The notes under the pieces were generated by a model that searched no databases, was not told the DNA's origin, and saw only the letters and a program-made list of their open reading frames with translations. Positions 1 through 12,442 of a stretch of DNA of 64,000 nt are shown piece after piece; positions within the stretch are counted from its first letter, which is position 1; each line of letters starts with the position of its first letter. This stretch comes from Candidatus Vagococcus giribetii (lineage in GTDB: Bacteria; Bacillota; Bacilli; Lactobacillales; Vagococcaceae): positions 36,047 to 100,046 of the forward strand of contig NZ_JAFLVX010000014.1 in assembly GCF_017316185.1 (NCBI RefSeq), read 5' to 3'. A program made the translations under genes and the position numbers.

Positions 1-20
1 AATTATTAGGGGGATATATT

Positions 21-1004
21 TTGGAAAATATAAAGGCATTTTTTAAAAGTTTAGATAAGGATAAATTAAAGAAAGTAGTAAAAACAAATAGTTTTACTCT
101 AGTGATGCTACTTTTTTGCTTTCCTGTTGGAATTGTTTTAATGTGGAAATCAAATAATTTTCGTAAAGAAGTGAAAATAATATCAACAGTTGTTGGAACT
201 ATTTGGTTAAGCTTATTTATCATGTATGTTTCAGAAGCAAGTTCATACGAAAAAATGTACAACGATTTAGATTACAGACATGTTGTTCTTAAATCAGAGA
301 AAGAAACATTAGAAGCGGAAAAAAACAAACTAGAAGAAACAGAAGTCGAGTATTTAGATTATAAAGAAAAGATGGCTCCTTATGAGAGTTTGTCTGAAGC
401 TGACAGAAAAAAAAGAGAAAATGATGGGAAAATCTCACAAAAGGTAACTGAAGAAATCAGCAAATTACCTGCAGTTGCGAGTATGACTTTAAATGACAAA
501 AGTAAGTTTCAACAGGTTAAAGAACATTATGATAAACTATCAAAAGAGCAAAAAGAATTAGTTGATAGTTCAATTTTTTCAGAGTATGAAGAGAAAATTA
601 AACAATTAGAAGTGGCTGATAAAAAGAAAAAGGAAGATGAACAAAAACAAGCCGAGGCAGCTAAAAGAAAAGCTGAAGAAGAAGCTAAAGGCTTTGAAAC
701 GGGAATCACTTATGATCAACTAGCAAGAACTCCAGATGATTATTTGGCAAAAAAAGTTAAGTTTTCTGGAAAAGTGATTCAAGTTATGGAAGGTGATGAC
801 TCTACTCAGATTAGATTAGCGGTCGATGGCAATTATGACACAGTCTTATATGCTGAGTATCAGAGTTCTTCAGTTTCATCTCGAGTATTAGAAGATGATT
901 ATATTACGGTTTATGGTGTGTCTTCAGGGTTATTAAGTTATAAATCAACAATGGGTGGTACAATCACAATTCCTTCAGTCCTAGTTTCTAAAATTGACCA
1001 ATAG
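21..1004 (+). CDS. Membrane protein with TcdC-like C-terminal OB fold
   Basis: This is a 327-residue protein with a TTG start preceded by AGGGGG at 8-13. Two hydrophobic segments (about residues 26-43 and 52-70) suggest membrane anchoring. A long charged, coiled-coil-like stretch follows (about 80-225, rich in Lys and Glu, ending in an Ala/Lys/Glu run). The last ~100 residues (from about ITYDQLARTPDDY) resemble the OB-fold domain that databases name after the Clostridium TcdC 'tcdA-E negative regulator'; in other Firmicutes this domain occurs on proteins unrelated to toxin control. The stretch KVKFSGKVIQVMEGD and the strand pattern after it support this. The gene stands alone, with no obvious terminator after it. 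Function unknown; a toxin-regulator name should not be transferred. Confidence 0.75.
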   Translation: MENIKAFFKSLDKDKLKKVVKTNSFTLVMLLFCFPVGIVLMWKSNNFRKEVKIISTVVGTIWLSLFIMYVSEASSYEKMYNDLDYRHVVLKSEKETLEAEKNKLEETEVEYLDYKEKMAPYESLSEADRKKRENDGKISQKVTEEISKLPAVASMTLNDKSKFQQVKEHYDKLSKEQKELVDSSIFSEYEEKIKQLEVADKKKKEDEQKQAEAAKRKAEEEAKGFETGITYDQLARTPDDYLAKKVKFSGKVIQVMEGDDSTQIRLAVDGNYDTVLYAEYQSSSVSSRVLEDDYITVYGVSSGLLSYKSTMGGTITIPSVLVSKIDQ

Positions 1005-1038
1005 ATGTAAAAAGCTAGGGGCAAATAAAAAACAAATA

Positions 1039-1068
1039 TTGACAATCCGTCTTTAAAAAGAGTAGACT
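1039..1068 (+). promoter_or_regulatory. Possible promoter of the tautomerase gene
   Basis: A perfect -35 TTGACA (1039-1044) is followed after 18 bp by TAGACT (1063-1068). The -10 is a weak match, so this is tentative. It lies 35 bp before the start codon. Confidence 0.4.
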
Positions 1069-1102
1069 GAAAAAAAGACTACTATATAAAGGTGGAGAAG
1101 AT

Positions 1103-1285
1103 ATGCCTATCGTACACATTGAATTATTAGAAGGACGTACTCAAGAACAAAAGAATGCTTTAGTGAGAGAAGTTACTGACGCTATTGTCAGAACAACAGG
1201 TGCTAAAGAAGAAGCAGTTCATATTGTGATTCAAGACATGGAAAAAGGTAACTACGCTGTTGGTGGTAAAACGAAATTACAATAA
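1103..1285 (+). CDS. 4-oxalocrotonate tautomerase family protein
   Basis: A 60-residue protein of the usual length for a 4-oxalocrotonate tautomerase subunit. It begins MPIVHIELLEGRT; after Met removal Pro1 would be the catalytic base of this superfamily, and the tract EEAVHIVIQDM is characteristic. Family members act as small hexamers on enol/keto pairs, but the physiological substrate in Lactobacillales is unknown. Start chosen on GGTGGAGAAG just upstream. It is monocistronic, between the TcdC-like protein and secG. Family assignment is firm, substrate is not. Confidence 0.9.
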   Translation: MPIVHIELLEGRTQEQKNALVREVTDAIVRTTGAKEEAVHIVIQDMEKGNYAVGGKTKLQ

Positions 1286-1394
1286 TTTTTAAAAAGTGTT
1301 CATGAATATTCTTAGAATAGCTAGAAAATGAGAGATGTTTATGATAAAATTATAAAGATGTCAGTTAGTTTTGAAGAGATGAGGAGGACGTAGT

Positions 1395-1631
1395 GTGTAT
1401 CAACTTCTTTTAACCATTATGCTTATTTTATCAGTACTTATTATTATTGCTGTTATGATGCAGCCAAGCAAACAAAATAGTGCGGCTAGCGCCTTTTCAG
1501 GTGGAGCAAGTGAACTATTTGGAAAAGCAAAAGCAAGAGGATTTGAAGCATTCATGCAAAAAGCAACAGCTGTTTTAGGTGTGGCTTGGGTTGCAGTAGC
1601 AATAGCTTTAGCCTTTTTATCATCAAAATAA
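1395..1631 (+). CDS. secG: SecG, preprotein translocase subunit
   Basis: A 78-residue membrane protein with a GTG start behind GAGGAGGA. It has two hydrophobic segments (about residues 2-22 and 55-75) around a polar loop with the typical SecG pattern (MQPSKQNSAASAFSGGASELFG). SecG is an accessory subunit of the SecYEG channel and aids SecA-driven export. Its place before an esterase, rnr and smpB matches the order common in Bacilli. A strong intrinsic terminator follows, so downstream genes are probably reached by read-through or another promoter. Confidence 0.95.
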   Translation: MYQLLLTIMLILSVLIIIAVMMQPSKQNSAASAFSGGASELFGKAKARGFEAFMQKATAVLGVAWVAVAIALAFLSSK

Positions 1632-1643
1632 GTAAAAAATCAA

Positions 1644-1671
1644 CCTCCTGTTCTGACAGGAGGCTTTTTTA
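1644..1671 (+). terminator. Intrinsic terminator after secG
   Basis: An 8-bp perfect stem CCTCCTGT (1644-1651) / ACAGGAGG (1656-1663) with loop TCTG and a T run. Confidence 0.9.
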
Positions 1672-1713
1672 TTGGTACAATAAGGGCAAGTTTTTAAGAT
1701 AAGGAATGATTTA

Positions 1714-2463
1714 ATGTTACCAACAGAAATTTATTTACAAAATGGCCCTAAGGCTGTTTTACTATTACATGCTTACACAGGCAGTCCAAATGATGTCAGA
1801 ATGTTGGCAAGAAGGTTAGAAAGAGAAAATTATACAGTACTAGCGCCACTTTTTTCAGGTCACGGAACAGAAGACCCGATGAATATTTTACATATGTCAC
1901 CAACTATTTGGTTACAAGATGCTAAAAATGCGTTGAAAAAATTACAAGATGATGGTTATAAAGAAATTGCAATTTTTGGTTTATCTATGGGTGGTGTGAT
2001 TGCGACTACCTTGTTAGGAGAAAATCCTGAAAGATTTGTAGGCGGAGGCTCATTTAGTTCTCCTTTAGTCCCTGAATCAACAAATCAAATTTACCCTAAC
2101 TTTTTAAAGTACTGTGAATTTATGTATAAAAAAATAACCAACTCTCAAGAAGAATTAGATGAAAAATTAAATAAGGTAAAAGAACCGCTAAAAATTCAAC
2201 TTCAACAAATATTTAGTTTGTCGACTATTGCTTATAACAATGCACCTAATATCAACAAGCCTCTTTTTATTGCTCAATCAGGGCAAGATGAAATGTTTGA
2301 TGGCAGTAGTGTTTATGCATTAGGAAAACAATTGAGCCAAACGTATCATGAGATTCACTGGTATAAAAACAGTACTCACGTGATAACGATTAGTAAAGAT
2401 CGTAAATTGTTTGAAGGAGATGTTGTTGCGTTTTTAAGCCATATTGAGTGGAATGAGGAATAA
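1714..2463 (+). CDS. Carboxylesterase, alpha/beta hydrolase
   Basis: A 249-residue alpha/beta hydrolase of the small carboxylesterase (Est30/YvaK) type, the usual neighbour of secG and rnr in Bacilli. The nucleophile elbow is GLSMGG near residue 91; the acid is probably Asp in QSGQDEMF and the base His in NSTHVIT near the C-terminus. No signal peptide is seen, so it should be cytosolic. Natural substrates of this family are not established; short-chain acyl esters are hydrolysed in vitro by relatives. The rnr start follows its stop by two bases, so the two are translationally coupled. Confidence 0.9.
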   Translation: MLPTEIYLQNGPKAVLLLHAYTGSPNDVRMLARRLERENYTVLAPLFSGHGTEDPMNILHMSPTIWLQDAKNALKKLQDDGYKEIAIFGLSMGGVIATTLLGENPERFVGGGSFSSPLVPESTNQIYPNFLKYCEFMYKKITNSQEELDEKLNKVKEPLKIQLQQIFSLSTIAYNNAPNINKPLFIAQSGQDEMFDGSSVYALGKQLSQTYHEIHWYKNSTHVITISKDRKLFEGDVVAFLSHIEWNEE

Positions 2464-2465
2464 CA

Positions 2466-4826
2466 ATGACAAGTAGTATCAAAGAAACAGTTTTAACGTT
2501 TATGAAAGAAAGTAAGAAACAAACTTTCTCTTTAGAACAAATTGCTGAAGGTCTACATTTGCAAAAAAGTAAAGATTTTAAATTACTTGTGCAAACTGTG
2601 GCTCAGATGGAGAGAGAAGGTAGCATTAGTTTTAATGCAAAAGGAAAAATTAAAGTGAACAACCAAGATGCTCAACTAGAAGGTGTTTTTAGAGCCAATG
2701 AGCGTGGATTTGGTTTTGTAACCATTGAAGGAGAAGACGACGATGTCTTTATCCCTAAGGATTTTACCAATTTTGCCATTGAAGGAGACCAAGTTGTAAT
2801 AGAAATATTAAAATCAGGTAATCCTTTAGAAAGTCAGGCAGCAGAAGGTAAAGTAGTTGAAATTAAAGAAAGAAAAACCACACAACTTGTAGGAATCTTT
2901 TATTTGTATTCAGAAAGTGATATTCAAACAAGTGGCCTATACGGTATGGTGATACCAAAAGATAAAAAACTTAATCAATACCGCGTGTTTATTGCTGATG
3001 AAGGCTTAAAACCTGAAGATGGTAGTGTGGTATCAGTTGAGATTACTCACTATCCAGATAATGAGCATACTCATAGTTTTGAAGGGTTAGTCAAACAGAT
3101 TATTGGTCATAAAAATGACCCAGGAATGGATATTCTATCTATTTGTTTACAACATGGTATTCCAGTTGAATTTGACGAAGCTACATTAAAAGAAGCAGAG
3201 TTGATTCCTGATGTGGTTGAAGAAAAAGATTTGGCTGGACGAGTTGATTTACGTGACGAGATTATCGTGACAATTGACGGTGAAGAAGCTAAAGATTTAG
3301 ATGACGCTGTTCGAGTGAAAAAATTAGATAATGGTAATTATTTACTAGGTGTTTATATTGCAGATGTTTCTCATTATGTGAGAGAAACTACGGCTCTAGA
3401 TAATGAAGCTAGCGACCGAGCAACCAGTGTGTATCTTACTGACCGAGTGATTCCAATGTTGCCAAGAAAGTTGTCTAATGGGATTTGTTCTTTAAATCCT
3501 CAAGTAGATCGCTTGGTGATGTCTTGTGAGATGGAAATTAATCCAGAAGGACAAGTCATCTCTCATGATATTTTTGAAGGGGTTATCCATTCAAGTGCCC
3601 GAATGACTTATACAGCGGTTAATGAAATCTTGGAAAAATCTAATGCAGAAACTTTAGAAACATATAAACACTTGATTCCTTATTTTGAAGAGATGGGCGA
3701 GTTACATCGCATTTTAGAACGTATGAGGACACAACGTGGTGCCATATCTTTTGAGGACCGTGAAGCTAAAATCATCGTTGACGATGAGGGGCATCCATTA
3801 GGGATTGAGTTAAGAGAAAGAAAAGAAGCAGAACGTTTAATTGAGTCATTCATGTTAGCAGCCAATGAAACCATTGCTAAACATTACACGAACTTAAAAT
3901 TACCATTTATCTACCGTATCCATGAACATCCAAAAGAAGAAAAAGTTCAACGATTTTTTGAGTTTGTCACTAATTTTGGTATTCTAGTTAATGGAAAGAA
4001 AGATGATGTTAGTCCAAAAGAATTGCAAAAAGTACTTGATCAGGTTGCAGGAAAACCAGAACAACCTGTTGTTAGTATGATGTTGTTAAGAAGTATGCAA
4101 CAAGCTCGTTATGAAGAAAATCCAGTAGGTCACTACGGATTAGCAGCTGAAGATTACACTCACTTTACATCTCCGATTCGTCGATACCCAGACTTAATCG
4201 TTCATCGTTTGATTAAATCTTATATGTCTAAACCTATTAGTGATGAGACAAAGAATAAATGGGAAGAGATATTACCTGATATTTCTGATCACAGTTCAAA
4301 AATGGAACGACGAGCTGTCCAGGCTGAAAGAGAAACAGATAGTATGAAGAAAGCAGAGTTCATGCAAGACAAAGTAGATGAAGAATTTGATGGGATTATT
4401 ACATCTATTACTAAGTTTGGTATGTTCGTAGAATTGCCTAATACTATAGAAGGATTAATTCATGTGTCTCAATTGAAAAATGACTATTTCCATTTTGTGG
4501 AAAATCATTTAGCTCTTGTAGGAGAGAGAACTGGAACGATTTATCGAATCGGTCAACAAGTTAAAATCAAAGTGACAAAAGCGGATCCTGAAACAAGAGA
4601 AATTGATTTTGAATTACTATCTGCAGAAACACTTCCAGATCGTATTGAGATTCCTCAAAAGAGTAATGGAAGAGGCAAACCTAGAAAAAATGAACCTCGT
4701 CGTAAATCAGAGTCTGATAATCGAAGTGAACGAGGAAAGAAAGCTAAGAAAAATAAGAAGCAACCTTTTTACAAAAGTGTAGCGAAAAAGAAAAGTAGTA
4801 AAGGTGGCAGAAATAAAAAGAGGTGA
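2466..4826 (+). CDS. rnr: Ribonuclease R
   Basis: A 786-residue 3'-to-5' exoribonuclease. Order of parts: N-terminal winged-helix-like segment (1-65), cold-shock domains (about 75-220), the RNB catalytic domain (about 250-580) with the metal-binding cluster AKDLDDAV, a C-terminal S1 domain (about 635-715, FDGIITSITKFGMFVEL), and a Lys/Arg-rich tail. RNase R degrades structured RNA and cooperates with tmRNA-SmpB in removing defective mRNA, which fits smpB starting nine bases after this stop. Length is normal for Bacilli; nothing is broken. Confidence 0.97.
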   Translation: MTSSIKETVLTFMKESKKQTFSLEQIAEGLHLQKSKDFKLLVQTVAQMEREGSISFNAKGKIKVNNQDAQLEGVFRANERGFGFVTIEGEDDDVFIPKDFTNFAIEGDQVVIEILKSGNPLESQAAEGKVVEIKERKTTQLVGIFYLYSESDIQTSGLYGMVIPKDKKLNQYRVFIADEGLKPEDGSVVSVEITHYPDNEHTHSFEGLVKQIIGHKNDPGMDILSICLQHGIPVEFDEATLKEAELIPDVVEEKDLAGRVDLRDEIIVTIDGEEAKDLDDAVRVKKLDNGNYLLGVYIADVSHYVRETTALDNEASDRATSVYLTDRVIPMLPRKLSNGICSLNPQVDRLVMSCEMEINPEGQVISHDIFEGVIHSSARMTYTAVNEILEKSNAETLETYKHLIPYFEEMGELHRILERMRTQRGAISFEDREAKIIVDDEGHPLGIELRERKEAERLIESFMLAANETIAKHYTNLKLPFIYRIHEHPKEEKVQRFFEFVTNFGILVNGKKDDVSPKELQKVLDQVAGKPEQPVVSMMLLRSMQQARYEENPVGHYGLAAEDYTHFTSPIRRYPDLIVHRLIKSYMSKPISDETKNKWEEILPDISDHSSKMERRAVQAERETDSMKKAEFMQDKVDEEFDGIITSITKFGMFVELPNTIEGLIHVSQLKNDYFHFVENHLALVGERTGTIYRIGQQVKIKVTKADPETREIDFELLSAETLPDRIEIPQKSNGRGKPRKNEPRRKSESDNRSERGKKAKKNKKQPFYKSVAKKKSSKGGRNKKR

Positions 4827-4834
4827 TAGGATAA

Positions 4835-5305
4835 ATGGCTAAACAAAAAGAAGACGGCAATCTGATAGCTCAGAATAGAAAAGCTAGACATGACTATGCT
4901 GTTATTGAAACAATTGAAGCAGGTATGGTGTTAAAAGGTACTGAAATCAAAGCGATTCGAAATAGACGAGTCAACTTAAAAGATGGATATGTTCGTGTGA
5001 GAGATGGAGAAGCTTTTTTAGTAAATGTTCATATCAGTCCTTATGAACAAGGTAACCTTTTTAATCACGATCCTCTTCGAACTAGAAAGCTGTTAATGCA
5101 CAAAAAACAAATAGAAAAATTAACAGTAGAAAGTAAAAATACAGGGATTACACTAATTCCCTTAAAGATTTATATTAAAAACGGTTTCGCTAAAGTCTTA
5201 GTAGGCATAGCTAAGGGTAAAAAGCAATATGATAAACGCCAAGACCTAAAACAAAAAGACATGAATCGTGAAATAAATCGTACCTTAAAGGAACGACAAA
5301 GATAG
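4835..5305 (+). CDS. smpB: SmpB, tmRNA-binding protein
   Basis: A 156-residue protein with the SmpB hallmarks: N-terminal NRKARHDY, the core [20 protein letters not shown], and the basic C-terminal tail [15 protein letters not shown] that enters the decoding site. SmpB delivers tmRNA to stalled ribosomes for trans-translation. It is the last gene of a probable est-rnr-smpB unit and is followed by a terminator. No tmRNA gene is visible next to it in this window. Confidence 0.97.
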   Translation: MAKQKEDGNLIAQNRKARHDYAVIETIEAGMVLKGTEIKAIRNRRVNLKDGYVRVRDGEAFLVNVHISPYEQGNLFNHDPLRTRKLLMHKKQIEKLTVESKNTGITLIPLKIYIKNGFAKVLVGIAKGKKQYDKRQDLKQKDMNREINRTLKERQR

Positions 5306-5312
5306 TTATAAC

Positions 5313-5345
5313 AAGGAGAAGACAATTTTGTTTCTCCTTTTTTTT
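5313..5345 (+). terminator. Intrinsic terminator after smpB
   Basis: An 8-bp stem AAGGAGAA (5313-5320) / TTCTCCTT (5332-5339) followed by a run of T. Confidence 0.9.
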
Positions 5346-5394
5346 GTTTATCATTAAACACATAAAATATACATTAAAAAAACACATAATTACT

Positions 5395-5423
5395 TTGTGT
5401 TATTTATCATTTGGTGTTATTAT
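5395..5423 (+). promoter_or_regulatory. Promoter of the ATP synthase operon
   Basis: TTGTGT (5395-5400), a 17-bp spacer and TATTAT (5418-5423). It lies after the smpB terminator and about 140 bp before atpB, leaving a long leader. No better pair was found in the gap. Confidence 0.55.
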
Positions 5424-5559
5424 AGTCCTAGTTGGGTTCTATATTCCATAGATACCAACTAATGATTGGATTGGACTTCTCAAGTTCTATCATCATAAAA
5501 AAACAGGAAATAGTAAAGATGGTCCTGTGAAGAGCATTTTCTAAAAAGAAAAGGGGTGA

Positions 5560-6285
<726 letters not shown>

Positions 6286-6326
6286 AAATAACATATTAAA
6301 CAACAGATTATTAGGAGGAAATAGTA

Positions 6327-6539
6327 ATGCAATATATCGCAGCAGCTATCGCAGTTTTCGGAGCTTCAATCGGAGCAGGATTTGGTAATGGTAAAGTAAT
6401 TGCTCAAACTCTTGAGTCAATGACACGCCAACCAGAAATGTCAGGTCAATTAAGAGCAACAATGTTTATCGGGGTAGCCTTAATCGAGGCCGTTCCAATT
6501 TTAGGTGTGGTTATCGCCTTAATTTTAGTCTTCATGTAA
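6327..6539 (+). CDS. atpE: ATP synthase Fo subunit c
   Basis: A 70-residue proteolipid hairpin: two hydrophobic helices joined by the polar loop MTRQPEM. The ion-binding carboxylate is Glu54 in [10 protein letters not shown]; the residues around it do not look like a sodium-type site, so proton coupling is inferred. An AGGAGGAAA ribosome-binding site suits the high copy number of this ring subunit. Confidence 0.97.
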   Translation: MQYIAAAIAVFGASIGAGFGNGKVIAQTLESMTRQPEMSGQLRATMFIGVALIEAVPILGVVIALILVFM

Positions 6540-6600
6540 TAAATAGAAATGAGATAAGAGTCATTTTGAAAATGACCAAGGAAGGAAGTGTAGTAAACTT

Positions 6601-7122
6601 ATGATCCAACAATTAGTCGTGGCTAATGCAGGTCAAGGTATGCTCAGTACAATCCTTTTTGTTTCAGTTTCTTTTCTAATTTTATTATTAGCATTGAAGA
6701 AATTTGCATGGGGTCCTGTTGTAAATATGATGGAAGAGCGTGAAAATAAAATCGCTTCTGATATTGATAATGCAGAAAAATCAAGACTTGACGCCGAAAA
6801 ATTAGGCAAGCAAAGAGAAATGGAATTGAAACAGTCACGTACTGAAGCGCAAGGGATTATCGCCCAAGCTAAAGAGACAGCAGAGAACAACGCTCATGCT
6901 ATCTTGCTTGACGCTGAAGAGCATGCTACTCGCATTAAGAAACAAGCTCAAGAAGACTTACGTATTGAACGTGAACGAATGATTGACGAAGCAAAAAAAG
7001 AAGTAGCAAATCTCTCTGTGGAAATTGCTTCTAAAATTCTTAAAAAGGAATTGTCGGCGAGCACTCATCAAGAGTTAATTCAATCGAGTATTGAAAAGCT
7101 AGGAGTCGATGAAGATGAATAG
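6601..7122 (+). CDS. atpF: ATP synthase Fo subunit b
   Basis: A 173-residue subunit: one N-terminal membrane helix (about residues 14-33) and a long charged helix that dimerises and forms the peripheral stalk with delta. It starts at ATG 6601 behind AAGGAAG. Its 3' end overlaps the start of atpH, indicating translational coupling. Confidence 0.96.
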   Translation: MIQQLVVANAGQGMLSTILFVSVSFLILLLALKKFAWGPVVNMMEERENKIASDIDNAEKSRLDAEKLGKQREMELKQSRTEAQGIIAQAKETAENNAHAILLDAEEHATRIKKQAQEDLRIERERMIDEAKKEVANLSVEIASKILKKELSASTHQELIQSSIEKLGVDEDE

Positions 7123-7654
7123 AAAGTATACTGTTGCAAAAACTTATGGTAAAGCTTTATTTTCTGAAGCAGTCCAATTAAACTCACTTTCTGAGATTTA
7201 TCAAGAAATGCTTCAGTTAAGAGAAGTTTATCATCAAGTACCTGATTTAGGGAACATCCTAACAGATGACCGTTTATCAGTGTATGAAAAAGTAAGCATC
7301 ATTAAAGATTTAGAAAACAGCTTCAGTGATGAAGTTGCTAAATTTATTCATACAGTTTATGACTATGGACGTATGGATGAAATGCTAGAAATTATTGATG
7401 AATTCGAACATTTATATTATGAACAATATGGTATTGTTGTTGTTGATGTAACGACTGCCGTTGCTCTTAATATGGATCAAAGACATGATTTAGAAAGTCG
7501 CTTAGCGAAACAATTTCATGCAAACAAAGTTGTTATTCGACCAAAATTAAACCCAGCAATTATGGGCGGAATGATTATCGAATCTGAACATCGTGTCATT
7601 GATCAAAGTGTTAGAAGTGAGTTAGCAGAAATTCATTCAACACTTTTAAAATGA
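7115..7654 (+). CDS. atpH: ATP synthase F1 subunit delta
   Basis: A subunit of about 179 residues linking the peripheral stalk to the alpha3beta3 head. The sequence opens MNRKYTVAKTYGKALF and carries the C-terminal PAIMGGMIIESEHRVIDQS motif of the OSCP/delta family. An in-frame ATG also exists at 7109, but AGGAG at 7101-7105 is only three bases from it and nine from 7115, so 7115 is preferred. It overlaps atpF by eight bases. Confidence 0.93.
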   Translation: MNRKYTVAKTYGKALFSEAVQLNSLSEIYQEMLQLREVYHQVPDLGNILTDDRLSVYEKVSIIKDLENSFSDEVAKFIHTVYDYGRMDEMLEIIDEFEHLYYEQYGIVVVDVTTAVALNMDQRHDLESRLAKQFHANKVVIRPKLNPAIMGGMIIESEHRVIDQSVRSELAEIHSTLLK

Positions 7655-7673
7655 TACTTAAGTGACAAGGTGA

Positions 7674-9224
<1,551 letters not shown>

Positions 9225-9240
9225 AAAGTGGTGATTGAGC

Positions 9241-10158
9241 ATGAGCGGTTCCCTTATTGATATAAAGAAGAGAATAGCTTCAACTAAAAAGACGAGTCAA
9301 ATAACAAGTGCTATGCGTATGGTAGCTGCTTCCAAATTGACAAAATCTGAACAATCATCTAGACGTTTTCAAGAGTATGCGATGAAGGTAAGAAGCATAA
9401 CAACTCATTTAGCGTCTTCGCAATTAAAAGCAATTGAAAAAGCTGATTTTTCTAGTTTTGAAGATAGCATGGAAATGTACCATAAACTGTTAATTGCTCG
9501 TCCAGTTAAAAAAACAGGCTATATAATTATTACCTCAGATAAAGGGCTTGCAGGGGGATATAATAGTTCAGTTATTAAAAATACTCTAGAGATACTTCGT
9601 CAAGATCATGCAGATCAAAATGAAGTAGTCATTATGACTATTGGTGGTGTAGGAGCTAACTTCTTTAAACACCGTGATATACCAGTAGCTTATGAGTTAA
9701 GAGGACTTAGTGATCATCCAACTTATAACGAAATTCGTAAGATTGTTAACTCTGCGATTCAAATGTATAATAATGAAGTTTTTGATGAATTATATGTGTG
9801 TTACAACCATCATGTTAATACATTATCTTCAGCATTTAGAGCAGAAAAAATGTTACCAATCCAAGATTTGGATTCAACAGAAGCAACAGCTTATGAACAA
9901 GATTATATTTTAGAGCCGTCTGAAGACGCAATTTTGAATACATTACTGCCCCTATACGCTGAGAGTTTAATCTACGGAGCAGTGTTAGATTCTAAGACTG
10001 CTGAACATGCTGCTCGTATGACAGCAATGAAGAGTGCGACAGATAATGCAGAAAATATTATTGATGATTTGACGATTACCTTTAATAGGGCACGTCAAGC
10101 AGCAATTACTGAAGAGATTACAGAAATCGTCGGTGGTGCAGCAGCTTTAGAAGATTAA
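9241..10158 (+). CDS. atpG: ATP synthase F1 subunit gamma
   Basis: A 305-residue central stalk subunit. The N-terminal helix [20 protein letters not shown] and the C-terminal helix [20 protein letters not shown] are the two coiled-coil strands of the rotor shaft. A TTG at 9235 is in frame, but ATG 9241 is better placed behind AAAGTGGTGA. It sits between alpha and beta as in all F-ATPase operons. Confidence 0.96.
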   Translation: MSGSLIDIKKRIASTKKTSQITSAMRMVAASKLTKSEQSSRRFQEYAMKVRSITTHLASSQLKAIEKADFSSFEDSMEMYHKLLIARPVKKTGYIIITSDKGLAGGYNSSVIKNTLEILRQDHADQNEVVIMTIGGVGANFFKHRDIPVAYELRGLSDHPTYNEIRKIVNSAIQMYNNEVFDELYVCYNHHVNTLSSAFRAEKMLPIQDLDSTEATAYEQDYILEPSEDAILNTLLPLYAESLIYGAVLDSKTAEHAARMTAMKSATDNAENIIDDLTITFNRARQAAITEEITEIVGGAAALED

Positions 10159-10174
10159 CGGGGAGGAATTATAA

Positions 10175-11581
<1,407 letters not shown>

Positions 11582-11597
11582 GAAGGAGGAATAACTA

Positions 11598-12026
11598 ATG
11601 GGTTCCTTCGTTGTAAATATAGTGACTCCTAGTGGAGTGATTTATGATCATGAAGCTAAGTTTTTAGTTGCAAGTACTGAAGCAGGATCTTTAGGTGTTT
11701 TACCTAGACATGCTCCTCTTATTTCACCTTTAAAAATTGATGCGTTACGTATTGATTTAGTTGGTGAAAAAGAAGGAACATCAGATTGGATTGCTGTGAA
11801 TGGTGGTATTATTGAAATTAGAGATAATGTAGTTTCAATTATTGCCAACAGTGCTGAAACTGAAGAAGACATTGATATTTCACGTGCTGAAGAAGCTAAA
11901 AAACGCGCGCTTAAGAAAATTGAGCAAGCGAAAACTCAAGACAATCATGATATTGATTTATCGAGAGCTGAAGTAGCGCTTACGAGAGCTATCAATCGTT
12001 TAAATGTAGCTAATAAAAAAAGGTAA
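11598..12026 (+). CDS. atpC: ATP synthase F1 subunit epsilon
   Basis: A 142-residue subunit: an N-terminal beta-sandwich (VNIVTPSGVIYD ... LPRHAPLISPL) and a C-terminal two-helix segment that can inhibit ATP hydrolysis. It is the last gene of the operon. Its stop codon lies inside the 5' arm of the terminator stem. Confidence 0.96.
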   Translation: MGSFVVNIVTPSGVIYDHEAKFLVASTEAGSLGVLPRHAPLISPLKIDALRIDLVGEKEGTSDWIAVNGGIIEIRDNVVSIIANSAETEEDIDISRAEEAKKRALKKIEQAKTQDNHDIDLSRAEVALTRAINRLNVANKKR

Positions 12027-12050
12027 AGGGCGAAAGCTCTTTACCTTTTT
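12022..12050 (+). terminator. Terminator of the ATP synthase operon
   Basis: A 10-bp stem 12022-12031 / 12036-12045 with one G-U pair, a GAAA tetraloop (12032-12035) and a T run. The atpC stop codon (12024-12026) is within the stem. Confidence 0.93.
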
Positions 12051-12098
12051 CTTTTAACTCGGTAAACTTATAAAAGAAACAAGAAAGGTGGTCGACCC

Positions 12099-12335
12099 GT
12101 GTACGGAATCGATGTGTTAGTAAGAATTTTTTGTCACTTTGCTTTTATTTATTTAGCGTTTTGGGGACTTCAATCAACTAGATTGGATCTTTTATTTAAG
12201 AAAGGTGAACAGTACTACAAACAAGTGAGAACTGTTTTTGTTTTATTAGCCATTGTTATTGGCTATAATGCAAGTAACTTTTTTATGGAAGTTATGTTCT
12301 TAACAAGAGATTTAATTCAAAGTGCTTTTAACTAA
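12099..12335 (+). CDS. DUF1146 (YwzB-like) membrane protein
   Basis: A 78-residue protein with two hydrophobic segments (about 8-26 and 45-65). The position between the ATP synthase operon and murA and the pattern LAFWGLQSTRLDLLFKKG match the YwzB/DUF1146 family of Bacilli. Function unknown. The GTG start at 12099 lies behind GAAAGGTGG. Absence of a terminator before murA leaves co-transcription possible, although murA also has its own promoter-like site. Confidence 0.85.
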   Translation: MYGIDVLVRIFCHFAFIYLAFWGLQSTRLDLLFKKGEQYYKQVRTVFVLLAIVIGYNASNFFMEVMFLTRDLIQSAFN

Positions 12336-12391
12336 ACTTGAGTGTTAAATGAGAATAATAATAAAAAATACCATTTTGTATACTACCGTGT

Positions 12392-12397
12392 TATAAT
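12392..12397 (+). promoter_or_regulatory. Extended -10 promoter of murA
   Basis: TATAAT at 12392-12397 is preceded by TGT, giving an extended -10. The -35 is poor (TACCAT with 17 bp spacing), which is common for this promoter class. It is 45 bp from the murA start. Confidence 0.5.
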
Positions 12398-12442
12398 GGT
12401 TGAGATTTAATATGAATTCGAGAAATATTCGGAGGTTGAACA

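Noticed and set aside
21-1004. Toxin-operon regulator TcdC
   Set aside because: Only the OB-fold resembles TcdC; no toxin genes are nearby and the domain is widespread in Firmicutes.
1672-1700. Promoter-like TTGGTA-17-TAAGAT before the esterase gene
   Set aside because: A transcript from it would start at about 1707, after the ribosome-binding site AAGGA at 1701-1705, so it could not support normal initiation of that gene.
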